The notes under the pieces were generated by a model. That model saw only the letters and a program-made list of their open reading frames with translations, made no database searches and had not been told where the DNA came from. A stretch of DNA of 7,707 bases from Parvibaculum sp. GTDB taxonomy: Bacteria; Pseudomonadota; Alphaproteobacteria; Parvibaculales; Parvibaculaceae. Shown piece by piece: positions 1 to 6,508 of this stretch. The position numbers were made by a program, and so were the translations under genes. Position 1 is the first letter of the stretch, and every line of letters begins with the position of its first letter. Location: positions 1 through 7,707 of the forward strand of contig JACIYQ010000217.1 of NCBI GenBank assembly GCA_014359855.1. The letters are read 5' to 3'.

Positions 1-52
1 GTGTCCTCGTGGGGCGCTCAGGTCCGCCGCATCTCCTGAGTCCGCGAGGCAC

Positions 53-115
53 GGCCGGCCGGGCGCGTGGTTGTGGAGTGGCCTCCTCTGATAAGCCGCG
101 AATTCCCGGCCGGCC
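53..115. repeat. 11-bp inverted repeat, GGCCGGCCGGG / CCCGGCCGGCC, 41-bp spacer
   Basis: The arms at 53-63 and 105-115 are perfect reverse complements, and each contains the self-palindrome GGCCGGCC. They flank 41 bases in an interval where I recognise no gene. A transcript could form a long-range stem here, but in such GC-rich DNA an 11-bp match may be chance. The short open stretch at 1-39 in frame 1 (ending VRRIS-stop) could be the tail of a plus-strand gene entering from the left, but it is too short to identify. Confidence 0.35.
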
Positions 116-128
116 ACCTTTCATAGAG

Positions 129-161
129 AAGAGCCGGCCCTTGCGGGACCGGCTCTTTTTT
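129..161 (+). terminator. Rho-independent terminator, best formed on the plus strand
   Basis: The arms AAGAGCCGG (129-137) and CCGGCTCTT (149-157) pair, extended by CCC (138-140) with GGG (145-147) around a TTGC loop, with A148 bulged. Six T residues (156-161) follow on the plus strand, the classic intrinsic terminator layout for a gene entering from the left edge. Read on the minus strand the same stem has a GCAA loop and is followed only by TCTCTATG. It may therefore also end the rpmG transcript, whose stop lies about 45 bases upstream of the stem, but with a weaker U-tract. A bidirectional role between convergent genes is likely. Confidence 0.75.
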
Positions 162-204
162 ATGCGGTTCGTTCGGGAAAACAGGCGCGGGGCCTGCCCT
201 CACC

Positions 205-372
205 TTATTTGATCTTGGTTTCCTTGAACTCGACGTGCTTGCGCGCGATCGGGTCGTATTTCTTGATGACCATCTTTTCGGTCATCGTGCGGCTGTTCTT
301 CTTGGTGACGTAGAAGTAGCCGGTGCCCGCCGTGCTCTCGAGCTTGATCTTGATGGAAGCTGGCTTCGCCAT
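205..372 (-). CDS. rpmG: 50S ribosomal protein L33
   Basis: This encodes a 55-residue protein, the usual length for bacterial L33, a small basic protein of the large ribosomal subunit. It starts MAKPASIKIKL, carries the family hallmarks YFYVTKKN (19-26) and KKYDPIARKHVEFKE (37-51), and ends TKIK. It has no CxxC pairs, so it is the zinc-independent (C-minus) form of L33. The ATG at 372 is preceded by AAGGA (382-386) at a good Shine-Dalgarno distance, which fixes the start. A longer frame overlapping this gene on the same strand (200-475) is a shadow without family features. The gene sits alone between a candidate promoter and the hairpin at 129-161. In alphaproteobacteria rpmG is often near topA and rnr, as here (recalled, not searched). 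Confidence 0.96.
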   Translation of the reverse strand: MAKPASIKIKLESTAGTGYFYVTKKNSRTMTEKMVIKKYDPIARKHVEFKETKIK

Positions 373-464
373 GTCGCGAAATCCTTGAGTTGCGCAGGCG
401 AGCCGCCCACGAGGTCATCGTTACGCAATCCAGCCCGAAGCCGGGGATGTGCGGAGTTGCGCGC

Positions 465-492
465 AGGCTACTCACGGCGCGGCGGAAGTCAA
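465..492 (-). promoter_or_regulatory. Candidate sigma-70-type promoter for rpmG
   Basis: On the minus strand a TTGACT box (487-492) is followed, after 16 bases, by TAGCCT (465-470). The -35 box is close to consensus; the -10 box is only partly so. It lies in the 156-bp gap between the MFS stop and the rpmG start, which would give a leader of roughly 85 bases. This is a pattern match only. No other equally good -35 box was noticed in the gap. Confidence 0.4.
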
Positions 493-528
493 GCGGCGCG
501 CTGAAACAGGGGCAAAAGGCCGCTTTAC

Positions 529-1731
529 TCAGGGGGAGGGGGCCGGGCGCGGGGCGGTGAAATAGCGCCAGCCCGCCACCGCGACATAGAGGCCGCAGAG
601 GCCCGACATGGCGATGATGAGGCCGTGGGGGTCCCAGAGGTCCATGGCGCCGCCCGCGAGCGGCGGGCCGATGAGGGCGCCGATCGAATACATCATCACG
701 AAGGCGGCATTGGCGGAGGCAAGGTCGGCGCCCCGGAAGCGCTCTCCGAGCAGGGTGAGGCCGACCGTGTAGAGCCCGACCACGACGCCTCCGAAGAGGA
801 AGAGCGTAGGCGCGAAGAGCCAGATCGAATGGACGACGAAAGGAATGGCGAGGACGCCGAGGAAGCCCACCGTCGCGCAGACGAGGAGGACGAAGCGGCG
901 GTCGGTGCGGTCGGCCCAGAGGCCGATTGGCACCTGGCAGAGAATGTTACCCGCCGCGAAGATCGAGAGGACGAAGGCGGCGGTCTGTTCGGTCATCCCG
1001 ATGCGCACGCCATAGACCGGCAGCATGTTGAAGATGTTGGTCTCCGTGGCGCCGTAGACGAGGCCCGCCAGCGTGGCGGCGGGCGCGGCGATGAAGAAGC
1101 TCGCGAAGCTTCTGGTCGGGCGCTCGGTGACGCGGGGCGCGAGGCCGCGGCCGAAGAGAAGCAGCGGAAGGGCGGCCATTGCGATCAGAAGCGCGATGAC
1201 GGCGAAGGGCGCGGCACCCTCCGTGCCGACGAGGAAGAGGAGGACGGGGCCGGAGGCGAAGCCGCAGGACAGCACGGTGCCGTATATGCCGATGAGGCGG
1301 CCGCGGCTTTTCTCGTCGGCCAGCGTGTTGATCCAGAACTCGCTGACGACAAAGAGGCCGGTGAAGGCGATGCCGTTGACGAAGCGGATCGGAAACCAGA
1401 TCCAGACATTGGGGAAGAGGTAGTAGGCGGGCATCGCGATGGCGGAGATGGCGATGCAGGAAAGGAGAAAGGGGATCGCCGGAATGCGACGGAGAAGCGC
1501 CGGAATAAACGGCGTGAGCACGAAGGTGGCGAGCGCGGGCATTGCCGTGTTGAGGCCGATCAGCGTAGCGGAAACGCCGCTGCGCTCCATCAGCAGGGCG
1601 AGCAGCGGGATCGAGACGCCGAGGCCCATGCCGACAACCGAGATGCAGGCGATGACGCCGACGAGGCTGCGTTGGCGCTCGGCTCCGGTCAGCGGCGCGT
1701 CCGCCAGCATGGTGAGGCTTTTTTCTTGCAT
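529..1731 (-). CDS. MFS transporter, YcaD-like family
   Basis: This is a 400-residue polytopic inner-membrane protein of the major facilitator superfamily, with about 12 hydrophobic helices between residues 23 and 390. The conserved loop after the fourth helix reads SEFWINTLADEKSRGRLIGIYG-like (130-151). The second half carries YGATETNIFNMLPVYG (226-241), followed by the MFS signature GLWADRTDRR (270-279). These segments resemble E. coli YcaD and its uncharacterised relatives. The substrate cannot be read from sequence. The frame stays open upstream to 1932, but those 67 residues are hydrophilic, cross two perfect hairpins and begin inside an interspersed repeat. I therefore place the start at ATG 1731 (MQEKSL), with a weak GAGAAG ribosome site about 6 bases upstream. 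ATG at residue 8 is an alternative. The palindrome-rich gap on one side and the candidate rpmG promoter on the other suggest its own transcription unit. Confidence 0.9.
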   Translation of the reverse strand: MQEKSLTMLADAPLTGAERQRSLVGVIACISVVGMGLGVSIPLLALLMERSGVSATLIGLNTAMPALATFVLTPFIPALLRRIPAIPFLLSCIAISAIAMPAYYLFPNVWIWFPIRFVNGIAFTGLFVVSEFWINTLADEKSRGRLIGIYGTVLSCGFASGPVLLFLVGTEGAAPFAVIALLIAMAALPLLLFGRGLAPRVTERPTRSFASFFIAAPAATLAGLVYGATETNIFNMLPVYGVRIGMTEQTAAFVLSIFAAGNILCQVPIGLWADRTDRRFVLLVCATVGFLGVLAIPFVVHSIWLFAPTLFLFGGVVVGLYTVGLTLLGERFRGADLASANAAFVMMYSIGALIGPPLAGGAMDLWDPHGLIIAMSGLCGLYVAVAGWRYFTAPRPAPSP

Positions 1732-1770
1732 CGTTACTTCTCGATCCGGCGCGTTTCGGCGCCCCCGCCC

Positions 1771-1794
1771 CGAAAAATCCCGAAGGATTTTTCG
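1771..1794 (-). repeat. Perfect 10-bp hairpin with UUCG tetraloop on the coding strand
   Basis: The arms CGAAAAATCC (1771-1780) and GGATTTTTCG (1785-1794) are exact reverse complements. Read on the minus strand the loop is TTCG closed by C-G, the very stable cUUCGg tetraloop, and the 3' arm holds five T residues. The hairpin lies about 40 bases upstream of the MFS start. It could act as a terminator or attenuator for read-through from the Nudix genes, or as a leader structure. It abuts a second perfect hairpin with no spacer. Confidence 0.7.
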
Positions 1795-1814
1795 ACCCTC
1801 CCCGAGGGGAGGGT
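1795..1814 (-). repeat. Perfect 9-bp C/G-rich hairpin adjoining the UUCG hairpin
   Basis: ACCCTCCCC (1795-1803) and GGGGAGGGT (1806-1814) are exact reverse complements separated by only two bases, so in RNA the innermost pairs would open to form the loop. It begins on the base after the neighbouring hairpin ends, so the two make a tandem double stem-loop of 44 bases. Intergenic ACCCTCCCC/GGGGAGGGT palindromes occur repeatedly in alphaproteobacterial genomes from general knowledge, so this may be an interspersed repeat rather than a gene-specific regulator. Confidence 0.65.
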
Positions 1815-1910
1815 GGGTTGCTGTTACCTGGTGCCTGTCAGGCGATAGCGTGTTTTGGCGGGTTTGGGTAGGGGGACGGTTTTTTGGCCGCTGCGTCCTG
1901 CACTCAAAGC

Positions 1911-2008
1911 CGTCATCGCGAGGCCGCTGCAAGCGGCCGTGGCGATCCAGAGCGGCATGTGCTGCGCGCTACCGCAAGATGGATTGCTTCGCTTCGCTCG
2001 CAATGACG
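1911..2008. repeat. Interspersed palindromic element (GTCATTGCGAG...CAATCCA type)
   Basis: The left end reads CGTCATCGCGAG (1911-1922) and CGATCCA (1943-1949). The right end is its near reverse complement, TGGATTG (1980-1986) and CTCGCAATGACG (1997-2008). The left arm contains a nested perfect palindrome, GGCCGCT/AGCGGCC (1922-1928, 1932-1938); the right arm contains the alternating GCTTCGCTTCGCTCG. The CGTCATTGCGAG...GAAGCAATCCA sequence is a familiar scattered intergenic palindrome in alphaproteobacteria. Its outer end lies 13 bases past the stop codon of the second Nudix gene. The longest open frame upstream of the MFS start begins inside this element, which argues against that start. Confidence 0.8.
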
Positions 2009-2021
2009 AAGAGAGGCAATC

Positions 2022-2702
2022 TCAGGCCCGGACGACCGGCTTGTCGTTGCGGTAGCTATAGAGGGGGATGCGCGAGCGGGTTTCGCCTTGGTGGCGGCGG
2101 GCGATTTCGTGGAGGACGAATTCGGTCACGTCGATCACGGGGAGCTTCAGCGCCTGCGAAATCGGATACCAGCCGAGGTCTTCGAGTTCGCCGCTGCCCT
2201 TCACCTCGCCTGCTGCGACTTCCGCCGGGGCGGCGAAGAAGCGCGCGTGGAAGCGGATGGGGCTGGAGGCCGGCGTGATCGCGCGGGCAACGAAATCGAG
2301 CACGTCGAGGCGGGGCGCAAGGCCGCGCGCGCGAAAAGGCTCCCAGCCTTCGCCCGCGACGATGCCGACATCGCCGGGCGCGGCGACGAGGAGGCCCGTT
2401 TCCTCGAAGGTTTCGCGGATGGCGGCGGCGGCAAGCGCTTCCGCCTTTGCGCGCGAGGCGGCGGCGCCCTCCATCATGCGCGCGGTCAGATGACCGAAGC
2501 CCGCGGCGGCGCGCACGCCGTTGTCGCCCGCGTCGAGCTTGCCGCCGGGAAAGACGAAGGCGTCGGGCACGAATTTCATGCGCGAATGACGGCGGCCCAT
2601 GAGGATGCGGGGTTCGTCCTCGACCGTGTCGATGAGGACGAGGCTTGCGGCATCGCGCGGGCGGATGCCGCGCCTCACCATTGCGGGAGCTGTCACGGGC
2701 AT
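2022..2702 (-). CDS. Nudix hydrolase, NUDT19-like (second of a tandem pair)
   Basis: This is a 226-residue Nudix-fold protein, predicted to cleave a nucleoside diphosphate linked to another group, releasing nucleotide. FPGGKLD (51-57) is followed, after an insertion, by the catalytic helix RETFEETGL (96-104), whose glutamates bind the metal. The spacing between glycine and RE is about 28 residues longer than the canonical Nudix box. This split-box layout is known from NUDT19, an acyl-CoA diphosphatase, so CoA derivatives are a reasonable but unproven substrate. RPRDAASLVL (14-23), FVARAITP (137-144) and GSGELEDLGW (169-178) match the upstream gene closely, so the two are paralogues. The ATG at 2702 overlaps the upstream stop as TGATG, which fixes the start and implies translational coupling. 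The frame continues upstream to 3524 only as a shadow of the first Nudix gene. No signal peptide is seen; it is probably cytosolic. Confidence 0.9.
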   Translation of the reverse strand: MPVTAPAMVRRGIRPRDAASLVLIDTVEDEPRILMGRRHSRMKFVPDAFVFPGGKLDAGDNGVRAAAGFGHLTARMMEGAAASRAKAEALAAAAIRETFEETGLLVAAPGDVGIVAGEGWEPFRARGLAPRLDVLDFVARAITPASSPIRFHARFFAAPAEVAAGEVKGSGELEDLGWYPISQALKLPVIDVTEFVLHEIARRHQGETRSRIPLYSYRNDKPVVRA

Positions 2703-3469
2703 CAATCCGCGATGGCGTCGCGGATGGCGTTGCCATTCCGGAAGTGGATGAAGGGGACGGCGCGGCGGCGCTGCGCAACGGTCGAGAGGGCGAGGCGTTC
2801 GCCGAGTTCGTCCAGCACGACGCGCGTGATGTTCGGCAAGTCGAGGCCGCGCGCATCGTCGAGCGTGAGCCAGTGCAGGCCCTGCAACTCGCCGGAGCCG
2901 CCGACCTTCGTGGGGTCGCCTTCGATCGCTTCGGCATCGGCGATGAAGAAGCGCGTGTCGAAGCGGCGCGTGCGATAGGGCGGCGTGATGGCGCGGGCGA
3001 CGAAATCGAGCGTGCCGAGCGCAGGCGCGACGCCTTGAGAGAGATAGTCGTTCCAGTCCGGGTGTTTGCTGGTCTGGGGCGCGGCGATGCGCTTGCCGAG
3101 GATGAGGCCCGTCTCCTCGAAGGTTTCGCGGATCGCGGCCATGGCGAGCGCGCGGGCGCGAAGCCCGGACGGGCGCCCCCGCATGCGCACGAGGAGGCGG
3201 CGGGCGACGGGATCGCGCAATTCCTCGGCGGGCTTCACGCGGCTGTCGGCGCGGTCGACGCGGCCGCCGGGAAAGACGAACTTGTTGGGCATGAATTTGT
3301 GGTTCGCGTGGCGCTGGCCCATGAGCACTTGCGGGGTCGCGCTGTCGCGGCGGACGATGATGAGCGTGGAGGCATCGCGCGGGCGCACGGCGCGGCCCTC
3401 GGTGCTTTCGCGATATTCCTGTTCGCGCGATTTCTTCGGGTCGAAGACCGCCCCTTCGCTTCCGCTCAT
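2702..3469 (-). CDS. Nudix hydrolase, NUDT19-like (first of a tandem pair)
   Basis: This is a 255-residue Nudix hydrolase. The core begins at RPRDASTLII (29-38), followed by FVFPGGRVD (64-72) and, after a roughly 30-residue insertion rich in arginine, the catalytic RETFEETGL (114-122). Later conserved stretches are TLDFVARAITPPYRTRRF (153-170) and GSGELQGLHW (191-200). The inserted Nudix box resembles NUDT19-type CoA diphosphatases; the actual substrate is unknown. I chose ATG 3469 (MSGSEG) because the frame's earlier residues (to 3541) look unlike a protein start, and an AGGGACGGAAG stretch lies just upstream of 3469. It differs from its downstream paralogue by a longer N-terminus and a 14-residue Q/N/W-containing loop after the Nudix helix. 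The gap of 100 bases to the DUF983 gene leaves room for a promoter, but I see no clear one. Confidence 0.9.
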   Translation of the reverse strand: MSGSEGAVFDPKKSREQEYRESTEGRAVRPRDASTLIIVRRDSATPQVLMGQRHANHKFMPNKFVFPGGRVDRADSRVKPAEELRDPVARRLLVRMRGRPSGLRARALAMAAIRETFEETGLILGKRIAAPQTSKHPDWNDYLSQGVAPALGTLDFVARAITPPYRTRRFDTRFFIADAEAIEGDPTKVGGSGELQGLHWLTLDDARGLDLPNITRVVLDELGERLALSTVAQRRRAVPFIHFRNGNAIRDAIAD

Positions 3470-3569
3470 GCTTCCGTCCCTGTGTTTCCTGAATGCGTGT
3501 TGGCGACAGGATGCCCGCTGGCATGCCGCAAAGTCCAGCACAGGGAAAATCGCGGTGGATGACGCGACG

Positions 3570-3986
3570 TCAGTCGTCGCGTTTTACGCCGTCGAAGCCG
3601 TGCATGCGCAGCGCCCATTGCCAGCCGACGACGGCACCCTTGATGCGCGGCAGGAACCAGAGCGAGAGCAGGAGCGTGAGCGCCGGCCAGATCACGGCAT
3701 GAACCCAGAGCGGCGGCAGGTAGTCGAGTTCCAGCCAGAGCATAAGCGGCACGACGATGTGGCCGACGATCATGATGGTGAAATAGGGGGGCGCGTCGTC
3801 CGCCTGATGATGGTGGAGCTCCTCGCCGCAATTCGGGCAGGCGTCGGATACCTTGAGGAACTTGTGGAAGATGCGGCCGCGGCCGCAGGACGGGCAAAGG
3901 CCGCCGAAGCCGCGCAGAATCGAGGTGAACGCCGGACGGGGCGCGGTCTCGATCGTCTCGTAGAGGCGGGTGTCGCTCATATCCAT
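3570..3986 (-). CDS. DUF983 family membrane protein with zinc-ribbon-like cysteines
   Basis: This is a 138-residue protein of the DUF983 family, whose function is not established. Near the N-terminus two CxxC pairs, CPSCGRGRIF (31-40) and CPNCGE (50-55), form a likely zinc ribbon. Next come a histidine/aspartate stretch HHHQADDAPPYFT (58-70), which is characteristic of the family, and two hydrophobic helices (about 68-88 and 92-113). The short C-terminal tail ends in VKRDD. The protein is probably anchored in the inner membrane with the cysteines in the cytosol. Possible starts are GTG 4016, ATG 3986 and ATG 3980. None has a strong ribosome site; I prefer 3986, since 4016 has none at all. It lies between rnr and the Nudix pair, an order I recall from other alphaproteobacteria but could not check. 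Confidence 0.85.
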   Translation of the reverse strand: MDMSDTRLYETIETAPRPAFTSILRGFGGLCPSCGRGRIFHKFLKVSDACPNCGEELHHHQADDAPPYFTIMIVGHIVVPLMLWLELDYLPPLWVHAVIWPALTLLLSLWFLPRIKGAVVGWQWALRMHGFDGVKRDD

Positions 3987-4101
3987 CGGTATACTCGTGG
4001 CTCGCTCGGGATTCACATTAGGGCGATGCCCGACAAAAATGGTCGGAATGGAGCGCGAGCGAAATGTGGCAGGTTGCCGCGCGTCAGGCCGCGCGCTCTG
4101 T

Positions 4102-4186
4102 TTTCCGGACGGATCCGCGGCGGCGGGAGCCGCCGCGGGGGGGCTTTCCGGACGGATCAGCGGCGGCGGGAACCGCCATGGGGGGC
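4102..4186 (-). repeat. Tandem 43/42-bp repeat straddling the rnr stop codon
   Basis: Unit A (4102-4144) and unit B (4145-4186) are head-to-tail copies starting TTTCCGGACGGATC. They differ at four substitutions and one extra G in the G-run of unit A. Unit B contains the rnr stop codon (4157-4159) and encodes the last ten residues; unit A lies in the 3' untranslated region. At the base that makes TGA in unit B, unit A has GGA. Partial related motifs, TTTCGGGCCG at 4187-4196 and 4208-4217, 21 bases apart, encode the repeated SGPK of the tail. Confidence 0.85.
4115..4138 (-). other. GC-only 10-bp hairpin downstream of rnr
   Basis: CCGCGGCGGC (4115-4124) and GCCGCCGCGG (4129-4138) are exact reverse complements around a 4-base loop (TCCC on the coding strand). 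It begins about 19 bases past the rnr stop. There is no T-run after it on the minus strand, so it is not a standard intrinsic terminator. It could protect the 3' end of topA-rnr mRNA or slow read-through into the DUF983 gene. The stem is a by-product of the tandem repeat; the corresponding part of the other copy has lost most of the pairing. Confidence 0.55.
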
Positions 4187-6508
4187 TTTCGGGCCGGATT
4201 TTCCACGTTTCGGGCCGCTTCGGCCGGTGGGCGAGCGGGAGCGCCGCCCGGCGCCTTTTGGAGCCTCGCTGCCGCCTTCCAGAAGCTCGAAGCGCAGGCC
4301 GCCCGTGACCGGCACGGCCTCCTCGAGGCGGACGCGGACGGCATCGCCGAGGCGATAGGCGACCCGGGTCCGCTCGCCGATCAGGGCATGGATGATCTCG
4401 TCATGGTGGAAGAAGTCGCCGCCGAGAGTTGAGACGGGGACAAAACCGTCCGCGCCGGTCTCGTCGAGCTTCACGAAGAGACCGAAGCGCGTCACGCCCG
4501 CGACGCGGCCCGTGAACTCGGCGCCGATGCGGGCCTCGAGGAAGGCGGCAATGAAGCGGTCCTTCGAGTCGCGCTCTGCGAGCATCGAACGGCGCTCGGT
4601 CGTGGAGATGTGTTCGGCGATTTCGACAAGTTCGGCGAGCTCGTTGTCCGTCTGGCCGTCTTTTCCGAAATCGAGGCCCGCGATCAGCGCGCGATGCACG
4701 GTGAGGTCGGCATAACGGCGGATGGGCGAGGTGAAGTGTGCATAGCGGCGGAGATTGAGACCGAAATGGCCGATATTGTCCGGCGAGTAGATGGCCTGCG
4801 CCTGGCTGCGGAGCACGACGTCGGAGACGATGCGGCTGTGTTCGGTGCCGTCGGCCTGCTTCAGGATGCGATTGAAATTCGCCGGGCGGATGTTCTCGCC
4901 TTTGGTGAAGCTCAGGTTGAGCGTTGCGAGAAATTCGGCAAGGGCGACGAGCTTCTCGCGCGAGGGCGCATCGTGGATGCGGTAGATGACCTGGCGGCGA
5001 ACGGCCTCCGCCTGCTCGGCGGCGCAGACATTCGCCTGGATCATGAACTCCTCGATGAGCTTCATCGATTCGAACTTGTCGCCGATGCGGACGCCCGCAA
5101 TGCGGCCATCCGCGCCGATGTCGATCTTGTGTTCGGGCAGATCGAGATCGAGGGGGCCGCGTTCGTCGCGGGCCTTCGCCATGATGCGGTAGGCGGCCCA
5201 TAGCGGCTTCAGGACAGGATCGAGCAGGGGGCCGGCGATATCGTCGGGGCGGCCGTCGATCGCTTCCTGGACCTGGCGGTAGGAGAGGCTTGCGGCGGAC
5301 CTCATCAGTCCACGGATGAATTCGTGGGAGCGCTTGTTGCCGTTGCGGTCGAAGACCATGCGCACGGCGAGGCAGGCGCGATCCTCGCCGTCGATCAGCG
5401 AGCAGAGATCGTTGGAGATGCGCTCGGGCAGCATCGGCACGACGCGATCGGGAAAGTAGGTGGAGTTGCCGCGCTTGCGGGCCTCGCGGTCCATCGGCGA
5501 ATTCGGGCGGACGTAAGCGGCGACATCGGCGATGGCGACGATGGCAACGACGCCGCCTTCGTTTTTCGGGTCGGTATCGGGCGCAGCCCAGACGGCATCG
5601 TCATGGTCGCGCGCATCCACCGGGTCGATGGTGACGAGGGGAATGTCGCGCAGATCGGTGCGGCCCTTGAGGCCGTGATGTTTCGCGGCTTCGGCCTCGG
5701 CGATGACCTCGTCGGGGAAGGCATCGGGGATGCCATGCGTGTGGATCGCGATGAGGCTGATCGAGCGCGGGTCCTCGCTGTCGCCGAAGACTTCGCGGAT
5801 GCGCGCGCGGGAAAGGCCGTAGCGCTTGCCGGGGATGGTTTCGCCGAGGACGAGATTGCCATCTTCGGCCTCGCCGACATCCTCGGGCGCGACCTCGAAT
5901 TCCATGCGCGCCTTTTTCTCGACGGGAATGAGGCGGCCCCCTTTACCTTTCGCGTTGGCGCGGTAGAGCCCCAGGACGCGCTCCGCGCCCTTGCCGACGC
6001 GGCGGATGACGCGCGCTTCGTAGGGATAGGCTTCGTCCTCGTCTTCGACCTTTTCGATGCGGGCGAGCACACGGTCGCCGACGCCGGCGGGCGGCTCGTC
6101 GTAGTCGCGCTTTTTCCGCGAGGTGTCCGGCGCAATGACGATCAGCGGCGCGGGCTCCTCGCCCGGCCAGGTGACGGGGCGCGCGATCAGCTCGCCGTCG
6201 GTGTCGGTATGCGTGATCTCGATGACGGTGACGGGCGGGAGCGCGTCGGTGCGGCGGAGGTTTTTCGCTTCGTCTCTCGCGATGAGGCCGTCTTCCGTCA
6301 TGGCCTTCAGGAGCTGCTTGAGCGGAATGCGATCGTCGCCCTTCACGCCGAAGGCGCGGCCGATCTCGCGCTTCGACGTCTTGCCCGGATTGTCGCCAAG
6401 GAAGGCGAGGATCTGCTCGCGCGTGGGCACGCCGCCGCCGGACTTCTTCTTTGCGGTTGCGGGCTTTTTCGGCGCCCCCCGTGCGGGCTTGCGTTCGGCC
6501 AAGGTCAA
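4157..6508 (-). CDS. rnr: Ribonuclease R
   Basis: This 783-residue 3'-5' exoribonuclease degrades structured RNA one nucleotide at a time. Its order is typical of the family: a basic N-terminal tail (1-25); a winged-helix segment PTREQILAFL to KAMTEDG (28-74); OB/cold-shock domains (about 85-240); the RNB catalytic domain with TIDPVDARDHDDAV (293-306), in which D295, D301, D303 and D304 match the four metal-binding aspartates of RNase II/R; the RNB signature HFTSPIRRYADLTVHR (591-606); an S1 domain (about 660-742); and a K/R/G/P-rich tail with repeated SGPK. The first possible start in frame is TTG 6508, which overlaps the topA stop as TTGA; a second TTG (6502) or a GTG near residue 27 are alternatives. 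There is no strong ribosome site, which fits coupling to topA translation. The 3' end lies in a tandem duplication, so the final residues may be a recent change. Confidence 0.95.
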   Translation of the reverse strand: MTLAERKPARGAPKKPATAKKKSGGGVPTREQILAFLGDNPGKTSKREIGRAFGVKGDDRIPLKQLLKAMTEDGLIARDEAKNLRRTDALPPVTVIEITHTDTDGELIARPVTWPGEEPAPLIVIAPDTSRKKRDYDEPPAGVGDRVLARIEKVEDEDEAYPYEARVIRRVGKGAERVLGLYRANAKGKGGRLIPVEKKARMEFEVAPEDVGEAEDGNLVLGETIPGKRYGLSRARIREVFGDSEDPRSISLIAIHTHGIPDAFPDEVIAEAEAAKHHGLKGRTDLRDIPLVTIDPVDARDHDDAVWAAPDTDPKNEGGVVAIVAIADVAAYVRPNSPMDREARKRGNSTYFPDRVVPMLPERISNDLCSLIDGEDRACLAVRMVFDRNGNKRSHEFIRGLMRSAASLSYRQVQEAIDGRPDDIAGPLLDPVLKPLWAAYRIMAKARDERGPLDLDLPEHKIDIGADGRIAGVRIGDKFESMKLIEEFMIQANVCAAEQAEAVRRQVIYRIHDAPSREKLVALAEFLATLNLSFTKGENIRPANFNRILKQADGTEHSRIVSDVVLRSQAQAIYSPDNIGHFGLNLRRYAHFTSPIRRYADLTVHRALIAGLDFGKDGQTDNELAELVEIAEHISTTERRSMLAERDSKDRFIAAFLEARIGAEFTGRVAGVTRFGLFVKLDETGADGFVPVSTLGGDFFHHDEIIHALIGERTRVAYRLGDAVRVRLEEAVPVTGGLRFELLEGGSEAPKGAGRRSRSPTGRSGPKRGKSGPKAPHGGSRRR

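Noticed and set aside
200..475. 91-codon minus-strand frame over rpmG
   Set aside because: It is a shadow; the L33 frame at 205-372 has the full family sequence and a good ribosome site.
625..1848. 407-codon plus-strand open frame
   Set aside because: It is antisense to the MFS gene, very rich in E, R, D and G, with no recognisable domain.
1732..1932. N-terminal 67-residue extension of the MFS protein
   Set aside because: It is hydrophilic, crosses two perfect hairpins and starts inside an interspersed palindrome. The ATG at 1731 begins a normal MFS N-terminus.
2703..3524. Long minus-strand frame continuous with the second Nudix gene (500 codons in all)
   Set aside because: The upstream 274 codons are an arginine/proline-rich out-of-frame reading of the first Nudix gene. 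The real start is the TGATG overlap at 2702.
4022..4055. Short inverted repeat CCGAC/GTCGG ahead of the DUF983 gene
   Set aside because: Only 5-bp arms in GC-rich DNA, with no promoter or T-run beside it; not distinguishable from chance.
4084..4344. 86-codon minus-strand frame overlapping the rnr 3' end
   Set aside because: Most of it is an out-of-frame reading of rnr. Only its last part is of interest, as a trace of a possible earlier RNase R C-terminus.
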